NCBI GenBank assembly: GCA_035578905.1
Contig: JAQJVL010000150.1
Coordinates: forward strand, 1,573,949 to 1,637,948
Length of the DNA: 64,000 nt
From: Stictocephala bisonia
Taxonomy: Eukaryota; Arthropoda; Insecta; Hemiptera; Membracidae
Direction: 5' to 3'
The notes under the pieces were generated by a model that saw nothing but the letters and a program-made list of their open reading frames with translations, made no database searches and was not told the DNA's origin. A program made the translations under genes and the position numbers. Position 1 is the first letter of the stretch. Every line of letters starts with the position of its first letter. Positions 33,739-48,600 of the stretch are shown here, one piece after another.

Positions 33739-36700
33739 CTCCTACAAGAGGACTTAGGAGTTTAAAAAAATTTTTTTGAGAAAATGTGTGGTAGACAATC
33801 TTCAAAAGCTTGAAATCATGACGTGTGTATAAAATCACAAAAAGTAATCTTAAATGTGATATAGTTGAAAATTTTAATTCATTTTGCTGTGTGATTTAAT
33901 CAGCTATTTGCAAAAATTTAGGCAATGCATTGTTTATTTCTTTCTGAAAAATGGGTCATGCCATCGTCTTTGTGTGGCGGTTAAGTAGAAAGGCCTTTCC
34001 TAACCGCAAATGTTCAATAGACCATAAACATAATGTATAGTACTCGTATATTACGAAAATGTTGAATAAATATTATTTTATTACAATCCCCAAGGAAATA
34101 AGACATACAGTACATGAATTTTAACAATGCAATTCCTCTCAACAGTTCTAATAATTTCTGTATCTTATTAAAGCGTCGTAAATTGATCCCGTCACGTTTT
34201 AAAGTTTTGGCAAGATTTATAAATTAGAAACACGAAATTAATAGATCATATTAAATATTTCAGATAGATAATGGTAAAAGTGGAAACTTTAGTGAAGATG
34301 GGCTCCACCTCTTTTGTTTTAGGATCTTTAAAATAATACAGTGATATAAATCAGATTATAAATCTGAGTCAAAATAAATTTTTATTGTAAATAGTTTGAA
34401 AAAAACAATGAAGACTTGATGGAAATAAGTTATTTACTGATAGCAAAATGTTTACCTTCATGATAGACAGAAAAGGCATCCTGGGGCTAGAGAAAAACTT
34501 GTAAAAATATCTTAAATTTAACGTTTAATTATTCCAAAGTATTTTTTATGTTTGCATCTAGTTTAACCTATTGGCTTAGACATACGGAACAGTTCCTCAG
34601 AGCAGTTCCTTACGCTGTAAAGGAGCTATTTTTAGATTGCCTTGTTAATTGAACTGTCGTCAGTCGCTGTATTTATGCTTGCCATGCTATTCATTTTCCA
34701 TTTGCAATGGAAAATATTCAAATAGTATATGATTTGTGTTTATATTTAGGTAGCAGTGTTTTCTAATCGGCTATAGCCGACAGTTGTTTTGATTGTTATC
34801 AGTAATGTATTTATTTCTGCATTACAACATAGTTTGGTAAGTTAATGTTTATAAATTGAATCAGGAAAGTGTTTTCAGATCAGAAGTTGAGTATACATTA
34901 TTCCTTGTTAGTATACATACACGAACAATTAGTGTTGATAAGTGACAGTAAAATCTATCAAATGTAATTTGCTATAATACTGACAGGTACTAATGCTTTC
35001 TTAAGTGTGCTTACATCTCTATGTAAGTATGTTGGTACTGATGGCGCAGTGCTGACCCAGCTACTTGGGGACAAAGTGTTGGAGGTTGTAGGCGATCGGG
35101 TGTATGCTAAGTCCTCTTAATACCAACACGGCATCTGCTCAATGGTTGCCATCGATGTGGACACTACTTGAGAGGTCTTGTGTGTCGATGTTGTATGGTA
35201 ATTAATGTTCAGATGTTGTACAGTGAAGCGAACTGAGTATCAGGCTTGTCAGTTAGCTGAAAATAAGACCAACACTACGTGGTTCGGATTCTATATAAAG
35301 CTGTAGGTCCCTTAGTTGCTCTGGCCATTGGCTGATTAATAAATAGCTCTTTATGAGGAGTTAGTAACTATGAGTACACTCGCTCATTTACACTCATCAC
35401 ACTCATTCGTCCCTCATATTCGCCTATATCTTGATGATTGGCGTCTTACTAATAAATAATAATGAATCTACTTTCTATGTTCAGATCAATAATAAGAGAG
35501 TTATATGTATGAAAAAATTAACAAAATAGATTCGTTTTATAATATACACGCTTGCAGAAGAAACAACTTCTTTCCATAGCCAAAGGAGTAAAGCTATAAC
35601 TTATTATTGGAGTATAGACTACTTTCACTTTTGCATATCAATATTTGTTATACTTTGCTATCATATTGTATATAAATAATACAACTAAACCATTAATATT
35701 TTTATGGGTTTAAATGATTTAGTAGCATTTTAAAATACTAAAATTAAATAATATCTAGCAACTATTTATTTCTCCTTTACACAGACATACATTTTAATTT
35801 ATAAACATGTATTTGCACACCACACTACTGTACATTGATTATAATCTTAAGCCAATAGGAGCACTATTATGTCTCAGGTACGTAATTTTTAATTTTGCCC
35901 TTAAAGTGGTAGACTAAATTTATATTTGTTCCGATGTGATTTTTATTTTTACATATTTAGTATCAAGTAGCCATTAAAAGTTGTTTGTTTACTAAAAACA
36001 AAATGATGATTAAATTGACTGTCTATATTTATTTTTCATAAATTAGATATGCAACATAATAAATACAATAATTTTATGTTGTGTAGCTAACTTTATTTTC
36101 ATTATCCTTTAGTGAACAAATGAAATAAATATCTTTCCTAGGAAAGTTACAACTAAATTTTATCTAAAAACCTTATTGCATTAATTCATTTTTAACTGAT
36201 AAGATTTAAGGTACACTTTTGGGCCAACAACCACTAGCACAATGGGTTATAATTATGTAAAAATGAAAAATTCCCAATGAAAATTTAACTTTAATACTAA
36301 AATGGATAAAAATAGAAAAGCAATTAGATTGTCATACAACTGCAGTAAAAGACGCGGCATGACTAGTCAAACATTTCATATGAATAAAAACCATCATAAT
36401 TTTGATTCTCCAGACTTATTTTAAGCAATTACAATAAATATAATATATTTGATATTCAAAACTTACTCCACTATAATATATGAAATCTTAATAAAGTGCT
36501 AAAAGGTAGAAAACAATTTATATGTCACAAACTTAATACCATTTTAGTTCAACGTTTTAAATTTGTTAAGATATTTTAATTTTCTTGTTAGTGCAAAATT
36601 TGCAACAATTTAAAGCTGGTAAATCTGAACAATTGCAAAATATCTTAACAATCCATTAAGATATTGTTGCAACAATTTAAGTGTAAAGACAATGAAGTAA

Positions 36701-39561
36701 TAAATCGATCATAAATCAATTTTCAGTTTAGCGTTGCGAGTGTTAGTAGCTGAAGGACCATGACCCCATCTGACCAATGCAATGACCTATAAAGATGCAA
36801 AACTCATTATTACATAACAAACTTAAATACTCACTACATTTTTTAATCTGTAACTCATTAGCCTACAGCATATCCCAAGGTGATTATCTATTTTTTGCAA
36901 GAGTGAGTAAACAATTAGTTTGAGTTATAATACTGTTCTATATTTTGTTTGTTTGTCCAAAGACAACAATAGAACGAAATGCTAACAACCAAACAAATGG
37001 TGTTTTAAATGGTTTGTACGATTTAAAAGAAGAAAAATATTATGAATAAATATTTTTTTATTTAAACTTCAGACCTTTTACAAAATATTTATTACATTAT
37101 GAGAAAAAAATTAAAAATGTTCATACATATACTAAAGAAACATTTGTGATCCAAATTAATTATCTATTTTTACATTCTTGCATATTTAAGTCTATAATTT
37201 GACAGTTTGTAAAATAATCATAATAAATAACATAAATAATCAAAACTAAAACTATTGTAAATAATGCCAGTACATGATAAAAACATTTAAATAAAGATTA
37301 AAATACCAATAAACACTGAGATGCAGCAAAACACGAAGCCAACTAAGGCTACTGTATATGAAATAAATAACAAGATGAATACTAAATATATGGAGGTCTT
37401 TATAAAAATAGTTTATGGCCAGTGAAATAAATAAACAATTACAAACACACAAAAATACCAACTTCCTAGATGTTGTACAAGTATGTTCTATGTATCTGTT
37501 ACTGTACACTCACATTACATCATTTAGAAGAATAATAAGGAGCATTTGAAGTAAAATTAAAGTTCTCCTTGACAGATATTTATAAACATGAAATAAAACA
37601 GATTGTTTTGTATAAAAACACAGATTAATTTCAATGCAATTCATTCTGATTATAAATTAAATTTACCTCAATATTTCAAGTTATACAGTCATATATTTAG
37701 TCACAAAAACAATCTTCTAAACATACACAACACAATAACAGTTTTTTCTTAAAAGGGTGTATTACCACAGTCTAACAGTAGACAGACACGACACTTCCAT
37801 TGCAGCACTGTGGAGATAGGCTCCCAGCCAGCTCAACTACGCCGCATTGCCGTTGTATTGCATTATATCTTGCAAAGAGTAATAATAATAACAACAATGA
37901 TAAAAATTGCCACGTCAGATTTTTAATCCTGTCATTTTACATTTTACTAATCACAACTGAGGACGTAAACAGTGCAGAGATACACACTTCCATCAACCCA
38001 CTGCTAGGAGCGCTAGTGTGGTGCTTGTCACCAACATCTAACGGAGTGTTGTATGTTGTTAGATTGTGGTATTACTTAGGATTAAAGAAAGTATCAAAGT
38101 ACTGATTTCATGCTGTAAATACATACTTAAACTAAAATAATAAACAGGAACCCTCACGCTTACTGAGAAAGCTAATTTACTGGATATCCATGCGCCAAGA
38201 AGCATTGCAACTCAAGCCAGTAGACTACAGGTGTGTATCTGTTGACAACAAATCGGATGACTAGAGTAAGCATGCACTTATAAAAATCACAAACAGTTCA
38301 CAGAAACTCAGCAAGATATAATTCACTCTGTGTGTTATCATGTTTATTATTTATTCATGCTGCTCATATTCTGTTTTCATATTGTTTTTAGTTTTGCATT
38401 TATTTCAAAAATTACTTTATCTTCCTATTATTATAAAATAATAGAATCTTTTAAAAATGATTAAAAGAAGATGAAGGTTATGTCACGGCACTAAACAAAA
38501 CAACTGAACTGACTGAAAAGGTATGGCAGCGGGTGGAAAGTGAGTGACTGACCATAAACGTCACGTAGTTTGTAAGGCAACTGACAGGGCAGGCTAGGCA
38601 TATTGGAGTCAGCGTTGTCAACTCACACACAACTTTATTTACCCTTTCCACCCACAGGTCTACAATAAACTACATTTTAGTGTGTTAACCTCACGTAAAA
38701 AACTAAATAAAGTTATGTTATTAATCCAATGTATATTTTTTACACATAAGAGGCAATTTAAATGTGTTTTTTAATCATGATGATTTTGAGGAGAGAGAAT
38801 AACATCAATATTTAGTGATATAAATATATATCGCACAAAAATATCTATATGGTCGATATTATCGAAAGAAAATATCAATACTAATATATTAATGTATCGA
38901 AACATATTTATCGATATTTACGATATATCGTTGCCATCCCTAAAAACGACAAGTCAATAAATATTTCATGTACAAAATAATAATTAGAAATGTATTGTTT
39001 TCATATTAATACCTGTTGTTTTGGTAATAAATTAGCGACCAAGTGAAGCAAGGTCTCTATTTGAACTTGACAACCCAAAATGTTATCTGTATCTGCCTTC
39101 ATATGAGGCCAAACAATTGATAAGTAATTTGTCATCTGATGTAAATTTGATGAAAAATATAAATTTCAGACTATAAGTAGATCTAGCTATATTGATCCGA
39201 GAAAAATGTAATGAAGAGTAATGAGTATCTTATAAAAGCACAATTATGTAGTTGTAAATTGTAAATATTTGTTCACATAAATTTCCAATTCAAAGTGGTG
39301 TTCATAATAGGGAAATACTATACTATTTGGTTTATAGTTTATAGCTACACAAAAGACATATTGTGGTCATCTAAAAGACACAAAAGACATCTACATCAAT
39401 CACAGCGTGCTGACAAAACACCAGATATTGCGCAACAAAACACTGAGGCACTGAACTAATAAGCAAAAAAAACAATACTAACAATCCAAAATAAAAGATA
39501 AAAAACATATACTTCAGTATAAAGTAATTTTAAAATAACAATTCAAGCATAACCTATATAC
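33739..39561. other. Non-coding stretch 3' of the FRMD8 exons
   Basis: No gene was established in these 5.8 kb. The missing 3' exon of the FERM gene may be here: a minus-strand acceptor (TTTATAG) before 36,779 would open a 14-codon terminal exon in the right phase, but its peptide is not like the family's C-terminus. An imperfect hairpin lies at 36,630-36,680. A GC-richer patch at 35,030-35,430 has no recognised content. The 101-codon plus frame at 37,800-38,105 has no motif. Confidence 0.4.
38860..38942. repeat. Unpaired hAT-like terminus
   Basis: Ends in GATATATCGTTGCCATCCCTA; in reverse this reads TAGGGATGGCAACGATATAT, the form of many hAT ends (TAGGGNTGGCAA). It is preceded by ATATCGAT-rich subterminal sequence. 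The opposite end was not found. Confidence 0.4.
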
Positions 39562-39660
39562 CTTCATCGTCAAAGGTAGCTAGTGTCAGCTTGCTCAGCT
39601 TGTTTCCGAGGTAAGCTTCGCGGCGAGCTCCAGTGACTGTTGTCAGAGGCATCTGAGTCT
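39562..39660 (-). CDS. FRMD8: FRMD8 exon: C-terminal tail
   Basis: 99 nt, acceptor TTGTAG, donor GTATAT. Encodes ETQMPLTTVTGARREAYLG then NKLSKLTLATFDDEG, parallel to the tail of vertebrate FRMD8 just before its basic segment. It ends in phase 1 with no stop, so at least one more exon follows at lower coordinates. Confidence 0.85.
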
Positions 39661-42600
39661 CTACAAGTACAGTTACATTTATTTTATCAAATACAAGAGT
39701 TAAGGAAAAATGTATAGACACAGTAAATAAACATAGTTATGTTGTTGGTACTAACCGTCACTGTCAGTGGCTGTGTCAGGGCGATCCGTCTCGTCTCCCG
39801 TGGGCTTTGTTGTGGGCGTCATCTTCTTCTTGATGTCTTCCACAAAGCCAGATATGAGAGCGTCCATCATTACAGCCTATAAAACACAGGAAAGAGACTA
39901 TTGAAAACTGATCAAGACCAGGCCTCTTGCTAGCCTAGTGGTTAGCACGCCTGCTTCATATGCAGGTGCTCACAGGTTCAAATCCCAGGAGGTCCAAGTA
40001 AATTTATCACAGGGGTTTGGACCATTGTCACTTAACAACGTTATAAAGTTCAAAATGCCACTGGCGTAAAAAAATCTACAATTTGAGTAGTTGCAGCAGA
40101 TGTCACTATGCACGTCTGAGATTATTTAATCCTACAGTGCGTAGTACAATTTTTATGAGATTCAAAAATCTCATTCAGTAAAAAAAACCAAATCAGATTT
40201 TTATGTTGTGAGTTTCCAACTGATAACAGTGTTTTTAATGAATTGGACAGTAGTCAAAAATCAGATGCTGACCAAAACTGTGTATTTTATGGTAACCCTT
40301 TACATACAAAAAATGTGCTAATTTTTATTGCCAAATATTAATGTTCATTGCATGCATTTCTTTCTTTAACCATACCCAAGACTAGTAAGAATAGTAAAAA
40401 GTGACAAAAGCGCCATCATCAAGGCCAGTAAGTGTTCTAATAAATTACCCAAAGACGTTTTACTGGAATGACAGATACTAAGTTTAAGAGAACAGTTGAA
40501 AAGTTTCTTTTAAATAAAGCATTTTATTCTCTGAGTGAGTTTCTGACCAAACAATCGACAGTAATGGACTTTAAGAACTAACCTCACATCTGATCTGTAT
40601 CACACTGACGTATAAAACTCTTGACTCGTCTATATATTATATAAAATATTTCTGAGTTGAAAACTATCATATCTTTATATCCAGTTATTTATTTGTCCTT
40701 TAATGTACTACCGTACACCTATGTAAAATATAAATATACTAGGGGACACCCTGTACGCTTTGTATGCTAACCCTGATGTTTGCTACACTTGAAACAACTC
40801 AGCCTTTAATTACTATATCTCACTCACACTACTTGCGTTGCTACCTATTTAAAAGTATAAATAGTATAGTATTATAGTATTACTTAGCCTATTTCAAACG
40901 TGTTCATTTCATTTGTTTTTGTTTAACAGCTGAAGATTAAACTCATAGTATAATATTAAAAAGACATCAATAGTATAATGTCAAACATACAAAATAAACA
41001 CGTTTTTTATTTATAAAACAGCTGTTATTAATTTACTAAAATTGACCCAATGTTATCCTTATGGAACAATATTTTAGGGGTAGTTTCTACCCCTTAGGAG
41101 TATTTTATCAATATAAAAATACTTTAGTTGTCTATTTAAGATCTAAAGAAACAGTATACACATTTTCAGCTCTCTAACTACATGGGAAGTTGGAGAATTG
41201 GTGATGAGTGAGTAAGTCAGACAGCGCTTTGCCTTTTATTATATAGATAAGCAAATTGCGAATTTAAAAAAAAATAAAACAAAAGAAAGACATTTCCTCT
41301 TACTATCTTAAACATATTTTCAAATCAGCTGTGGTTCACCGCTGACTTGCAGATATTGTCTGGAATTTGACTCCAGACATTGCTGCAGTTCGGCATTGTG
41401 AGACTGCGACTCGGCTAAAGCTTCACAGTCCAATGAGGCAGTAACTGCTTCAATCCTTGACAGCGAGTCAGCCACTACATTGTCAGACCCAGATATGTGA
41501 CATACAGGAGTATGTATATTCATGGAGTACTGGCCGATGTATTCTACGTGGCTGAACTGACATGGCAAACAAATCCTTCGACCATGTGGAGGAAGTTGTT
41601 GTTGACAGGAAGACAGTTGACAGAAGAACTAGTCAACAACAGAAGTAGTTGACAGGAAGACCTACCATCATGGATTACAGCTATTAAACCTAAATAAACT
41701 ATATCTGTTTAGGGGGGTGGAAGTTCAAGAATCAAGAATCTTTATTGTCATCCCACATACCAATGTACTGACAACGTCAGAGTAATAATAATAAATAGGT
41801 TATAAATTTAAATTTCTCAGAGCACAGTTTACACCAATGAACACATACCTTTAAAATGACTCAAAACAATACAGCTCATAAAATCATTTGGTACATGATA
41901 CATAAAACCACAGTGCACAGATTACATGAAAAAACAATCAGTTAAAAATACAATCACTTAAACTACAGGAATAAAATTCTTCTACAGAATAAAAAGCTTT
42001 CCCTTTTAACCATTTAGTCACAGACCTCTTAAAATCTTTACAAGAAATGTCTCTTACTACTAATGGTAATTTATTAAAAAGTTTTATGCCCAAATAAAGA
42101 TGTATACAGTGCGTTTTAGATAGCCTAGCAAACTTCTGATCAATTGATTGTTGGTTTCTAGTGTAATGATTGTGGACTGAGCTTCTTCTTATTATGAAGT
42201 TGACAGGATTATTGTTTCTATTACTGCTGACGTTCATGGAAGGACAGGGACCGCAGCTGTATAGAAAGACTGATCCTGTCAACTTCTACCCTCCTAAACA
42301 AACATAGTAAATTTACGGTAGGCCCTACACCATTACACCACAGACCAGTGCCTTTATTACAGTTGTTCAGTAAAAGTACCAGTCGCAGCTGGATTTGAAC
42401 TGATGATCGTTGGCTTTATAATGGCCACATAATAACTCCTTAAATTGCTCGTATGTTTCAACGCTGATGGTAAATCAGTATTTTTGCTTTAATAGGCCAT
42501 AACTTTCTATAACATCATTCGGCACCGAAGCTTTAATAAGAATAATAATTAGTAGTAATTTATTGAATAGATATTTTATAATTATGTATCAATTAAGTTC

Positions 42601-45600
42601 AGTAAATGAGGTCCTGACAAGAGAAACCTATCTCGAACGATCAAGGTGGAAGAGGCTGGTCACTAACACCGAGGAGACTGGAGTTGCAAACATATGACAA
42701 TGACCAGTAAATAAGGTTTTTACTATTATTGGTATTATAATTCCAATATATAGAAACTGTTACTAATTGAACATTTAATTACTTAGGATATATTAATAAA
42801 TATACAAGAGCGGGTGAATATGGATAATATATGTAGCCTGGTTACTAATTAGGATAAACTTATCTACAGAAAGCGTTATATATTTAAAGTCCAACAAATA
42901 GGACAGCGGAGTGAATGTCTTATTTTAATTTGATGTTTTATCCCCCACAACTTAACCTAGCCTTATCTAGTGTTGTTAATGATGGACCATTAAATATGAG
43001 CTCATAACTATACGTTATAATAACCTGGAATTTATGTATTAATTTATCCCACTAATAAATCATAAAATAAAACAGCACTTTCAATCCCCGTAATGAAATA
43101 GATATACACTTGTGCATTATTGGTTGCTCTTCACATTGTCACTGAGTAGAGGTGGATCGTTATTAACGTAACCGCTAAATTCAACTGGTTGACATTCCAT
43201 AACAGTTGTGGAATCAACCGGTTGATTGAAACCATAGATAAATTAACGCCCAGGACGAACGCAGCTATTTTAACTGTCTGCTGTCTGACACGTCGTCAAC
43301 TTCCTGTTTTCTTGTTGAATATTGTTATGAAGAAGATCATGAGAATTTAGATCTCAGATTATTTTACTCAATTTAATATGTTAATATGTTTTTGTTTGAA
43401 TATAGTATACAATACAATTTTTCCTACTATATATTATGCTCTTCCATCTTTTACTCGTTGTCCGTCCCAGGAAAATTTAATAGTTCTCACTAGATTGCAG
43501 AATAGAACTCTTGAGATTTGTTTACAATCTAAAAAAATTTTATCACATTAGTGAGTTTGGGTTAAGCTCTAAGGTCCTATCAATTAAAGGTTGCTGTGAC
43601 TTGCAGACTGTTCAACTTATCTACAAAGTTCTTCAGACTGGCAAGCCTAAATATTTCAGGCAAAAGCTTATTTTCAGGCATGAAATAAACACCCGAAGTA
43701 CTGGATAGGACAGCCTACTTCATTTGCCCAAGGTCCGTCTAAAAATTGGCAAAAAAGCTTTTAGGTACTTTGGACCGGAAATATGTAATGCTTTGCCCCC
43801 TGCTTTGAAAAGTCTTAGTTACCACTTATTTAAAAGTCATATCAAAGAGATTGTCATATCATTTTATTTATTTTTAATTTAGAATAATGCTTATTTACCT
43901 GTATGCTATGACAAGAGTTCCCTTGTAAATCAGAGTATTGTATCTTTGAAGAACACTTGCAAAATAAAGACGTTATTTATTTATTTAAATTGGTTTTTAC
44001 AATTAAATTGGAATGTGTTATTAATTAAAAAATCACCTATACGTTAACTATATACACACAAACAGTTTATTAACCAACTGTCTAAACGACCTAAAATCAA
44101 CGGCAGTACACAACAAAACGGCTACAAGAAAGGCGTTATTTAAAACATTAACGTTAACCTTTAAGTTAACCGGTTGATTCAACATAACTGCTAAGGCATA
44201 ACCAATTATGGGTGGACGGCGTTATATTCCATCTCTATCACCGAGTAAACAAAATACCTTAACGAATGATGAAAATAACGTTACTCTCTGATAAACAGAT
44301 TTGTCCATCCAGATTATCCGATGGCACTTTTGTTCGGATATCGGATATTTTGCTGCTTTATGAATTTAATCTCTACATTAAAAGTACGTTATAACATGTA
44401 ATGACAAAATGATGCTTCCACGTCCACAATACTGAACTTACCTGTTTGGAAAACACTTGTAATATCTTGGATACCCTCATGCCGTTCTCCACCACTCGAA
44501 ACTGGATGAAAATACACGGCAAGCAATCCGGATTGTCCTCTTGAGAGGGCTTTGCAAAGTCCCACGACATCTCTTCAAACTTCAAACCAAGTAACAGAAT
44601 CTAAAAAATAAGTTCATTCAAAATACATTTTGATATTTCTTTTAACAAACCTAAAAATGTAATTTAACTGTTCTTACATCTTAAAACAAAAAACTTTATG
44701 AATGTTATAAGCATATTTGGTTTAACAATGCAGTTCCAATCCATGTATCTTTCTTTATTAATTTTTTTTTATTTTTATTTTACGGCCTTCATTGGACCAC
44801 TTTAGTCATCTTCTTGTGTTCCTTTGTATTCTCTCAGCCCAGTATATCTTCATGCGTTTGGATCGTAACTTTATTTCTCCATATGGAATCACTCTTCCTA
44901 TCCTTTGTCTATATATCTTGATTAGTAGTTTGGTCTGCTTCTCATTTAGAACCTTGACATTTTTTGTCTTATTCTTCAAATCTTCAAATGTAATTTGTAG
45001 CTCTCTCGTGTCTTCTTCAAGTTCCACAATCCATGTTATATTTGGTTTACTGTTCCAAGCTTTCCTAAGATTTCTTTGCTTAATCTCTCCTAAGGTGTCC
45101 TGATTAAATGCCCTAGGAATGAATATCGTACTTTATATAATTCTTTTACTGTCATAGAACTACAGAAATACACTAAGGACAGTTGTCAACATTATTACAT
45201 AACATAAAAATACGTTAAACTACTTATACAAAATCTTTGTAAATTGTAAGGTTAAAAAATCTTAAATGTGGTTTTTCAATGTACAAATTCTCTGATACTG
45301 TAGATTATTCTTGTAGAAGAGATTACTGTAGCATATTTATAATTAGCTGAAATATGACTGCTATAATTTTCTAAGGAAGACAATTGGAGATCTTGATTGT
45401 GACTCTGAATTATAACAGGATTGTTTTGTTGTAAGTTACTTTTAAAGAAAAAAGAAAAACATTCCAGTGTCAGCAAATAACAAACTGGATCTACATAAGA
45501 CCAGATTTGCAGTTCATTATAAGAAATTAACTAGTTCAGTTTTATTGATATTTCTACGAGATTGTTTATATTCAAACACTGTAACAATTTACTACTTCCA

Positions 45601-48600
45601 TTAACACGTTCGCTACCAACAGCTGCAAATATGCGGCGGCATGATCAATACCACAGCCCGTGGGTCTAAGGAGATAGCCTACTTATAGACCAAGCCTAAT
45701 GAACATAGTCATCGTTATATCCCAAGAGTAAAAGTTTGATAATATGTGTCAAAATAGTTCAATATATATCCAATACTTACTAAAAAATCATTTCACTTTG
45801 TTTTTACGGTTTTAATTCATTTCCATAAGTGCCGTAAATGCTCAGTCTGTACTGTAAAAAGTAGTGTTTTACCTATATAGTTTCCCACTACCAGTTACAT
45901 AATTTTGTTTCCTATTTCCAGCCATTTCCGCATGTCACAAACAACACAACGACTTATTATGAAGGGTTGTAATTTACTGGCTACATGCACTGGGCTGAGC
46001 AGTATTGCAACTTCGTATAACTTGGTCTTGCAGTATTGCCAAATGTTTTGTGATGTCATAAGTTGGTTCACTCACAGACCAAGTGCCTCAAAGATGCAGC
46101 AAGCTTTCCCGTTCCCACAATAAATAAATCAGGCCTCTACAATATACCGTCGAATAGTAATATGCTATTTAGTATCATAGGTACAACGCCACAATTTTGC
46201 AGTGGCAGTCTATGGCAATGAGCCCAAGCGCCGCAAATGTGCGCTGCAAATGTGCAGCGGCAGTCTGTGGATATATTCTTATGCGCTGCAAATTAGCGGC
46301 AGTGGGTTACAGATATAGACTTTGTTTGCATGGTGGTAGCAAACGTGTTAAACAAATTTACTTCAAGAAAATGTTATGACTGTTGGCAATATTAAATAAT
46401 GTATCATTTGAAAACAAAGAGGTCTACTTCAGAAAATACTATTGTATATGGTATGTCAATGATTCTTACTGCATCCAGAATTTACTATTATTTCATCAGA
46501 ATGCTGCCTGAACAATGATTTGTATACCATTGTCATCAAGGAATAGACTAGTCGTTTTCTTCCAATCAGAAAAATATCAATCATTCATATTCTGAACCTG
46601 TTCTATCGAAGAATTTTGTATATAATGTACTTGTACGATAGCTTACACATTGTATGTTGTCAATAATATAGACTCCCTGGGGGTTGATGCCCACGAGGAC
46701 AGGTATGTCTTGGTGAGTGATCAGAGACGTCAAACCTCGTACCGGCTGCTCCACTTGACCTTGAAAGAAAGCACACCTGTAACAATCATACATCATGTGG
46801 ATATAAAAATAGGTTTTTTATCAAATTACTATTTTCAATCTCATTTTTTTTTTTTTTTTAATAGAGTAAAAAATTTTCTATTGATTATAACTGCTAGTTT
46901 GTAAGCCAAGTATCAGTATTTTATTATTAATTTGTTGAGAAATATAAACTTTATAGTATAGACAGAATAATGGGAAGAACCAGTACAGTAGAAGATGAAC
47001 ATCACTGACAAAAACTAACAGTCTAGGTCGGATTCGAACCCGCGTCATCTCTAAGGCAAGTAAACAGTCCTGACGCCTAAGACCGCTAGCCACTGGCTCT
47101 TTCAGTTAAAATTAATCTATAACCATTTAAATTTATAAGCCTCTTACTTTCCAACATTACATACTGTTGTACAACAATGTGATTATTTTGTTAAGTCCTA
47201 CTATCTCACTCATGCATTTTTGAAATTGAAATAATTAAAAATTTCTGATAATCTGATAAGACACACAGTCTTGCTTATGCTATTATTTTAAGCATAGTGA
47301 GTTACAGTGAAACACCATTACGAGTTCACTATGAAATGTTCGGCTTGTTTTTCTCTTACTTTTGCTAACAACCCCAAAATATTTCCAAGTAAATTCTGAG
47401 GGGTCAACAACCTGTATAGAAACAAAACTTGAAAGCCGGCCTATGTGTACACATTTGGATCATAATCTCACATTTTCATATAAATCCTGAAGTCTGGATA
47501 GATGCAAGCTCACAAAATTTAAGAATATTTTTGTGTCTTTGGGATTTATGGAGTTTCAAAATAAATACAGTGATTTGAAATATTTTTACTATTTGACTTG
47601 CAATTATGAATGAATACAATTATTAACACCAAATTTAAAAAAGAGGAACTTTGAAAGTTTTATCTACATCTACATTTTATTCGATGTAAGCACTATTGGC
47701 CACACAGCACACAGTCAGTCGTGTATCTGGAGTAAACAATGCAGTAACTTCTTGAGTCTTGTTTCGTAGATCGGGTAGGTTGGCTGGTAGCAAAGGCACA
47801 TACATACACATGGTCCTCTATGAATACTTAAGGTATTCAAAAGGAATCCTGTTATTTGGCCCACGGTGCCGTTTCAGCGAATAGATATAACATCACCTAA
47901 CCAATCCCATAGTGAATTATGCAAAGTTGCGGAGCACCATCTTGCTGCCAAATTAAGTTTCAGGTTCTTCTCCTTTCAACTGAAATAAGGGTTATTTTCA
48001 TATCATCATATCAAGATAAGAAACGCCCGTTACAGTAGCATCACCAAAAAAGAAAGGCCCTTAAACTTTCATCCATGATACAGAACAAAAAAAACAGTCA
48101 TTTTTGGGGAGTCTTGTTGTAACCATACTTTTTCCTGGGGACTCTCATATGACACATATGTACCACAAGGTGCAACATATATTCATCATTACAGATATGA
48201 TTAGGAAAATCTTCATTGTCAAGGGTCAACAATTTGATTTTGACTAGGACACTTAAAACCTAGAATGTAAGCTTTAGCTTTGTAGACATGACTAGTTGAA
48301 AGCAATCTTTTCAACTCTCCACACAGGTATCACTGTAATTGCCAATTGATGACAAGCACTCCGAATTGTACTCTTGGGACTACAAGTAAATAACTATCTC
48401 ACTTGTTCAACATTTTTTTTCAATCAGTGATGGTTGTCCTAGATTATTACTTTGACAAAGTCAGGCACTGTCTTCACTCTGATGACAACATCTACAAATG
48501 ATACTACACTCGGAGTATAACATTTATGGTTAGCGGATTATAGACAAAACAAAGAATGTGCATGCACCACATATTAACCCAACAAAACTGAGTTGATCTT

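Noticed and set aside
36720..36779. Candidate last exon of FRMD8 (acceptor TTTATAG, 14 codons, stop)
   Set aside because: The phase fits, but the peptide does not resemble the basic C-terminal segment expected after the FDDEG motif, and such short exons arise easily by chance.
37800..38105. 101-codon plus-strand frame
   Set aside because: Asn run and hydrophobic tail without motif, no splice or start context, and surrounded by non-coding sequence.
39926..40003. Functional tRNA-Met gene
   Set aside because: The anticodon arm is good, but the T stem is unpaired and the acceptor stem is imperfect, so a pseudogene or SINE is more likely.
46878..47093. 71-codon minus-strand frame overlapping box B
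   Set aside because: It only reads through the tRNA-like repeat; no independent support.
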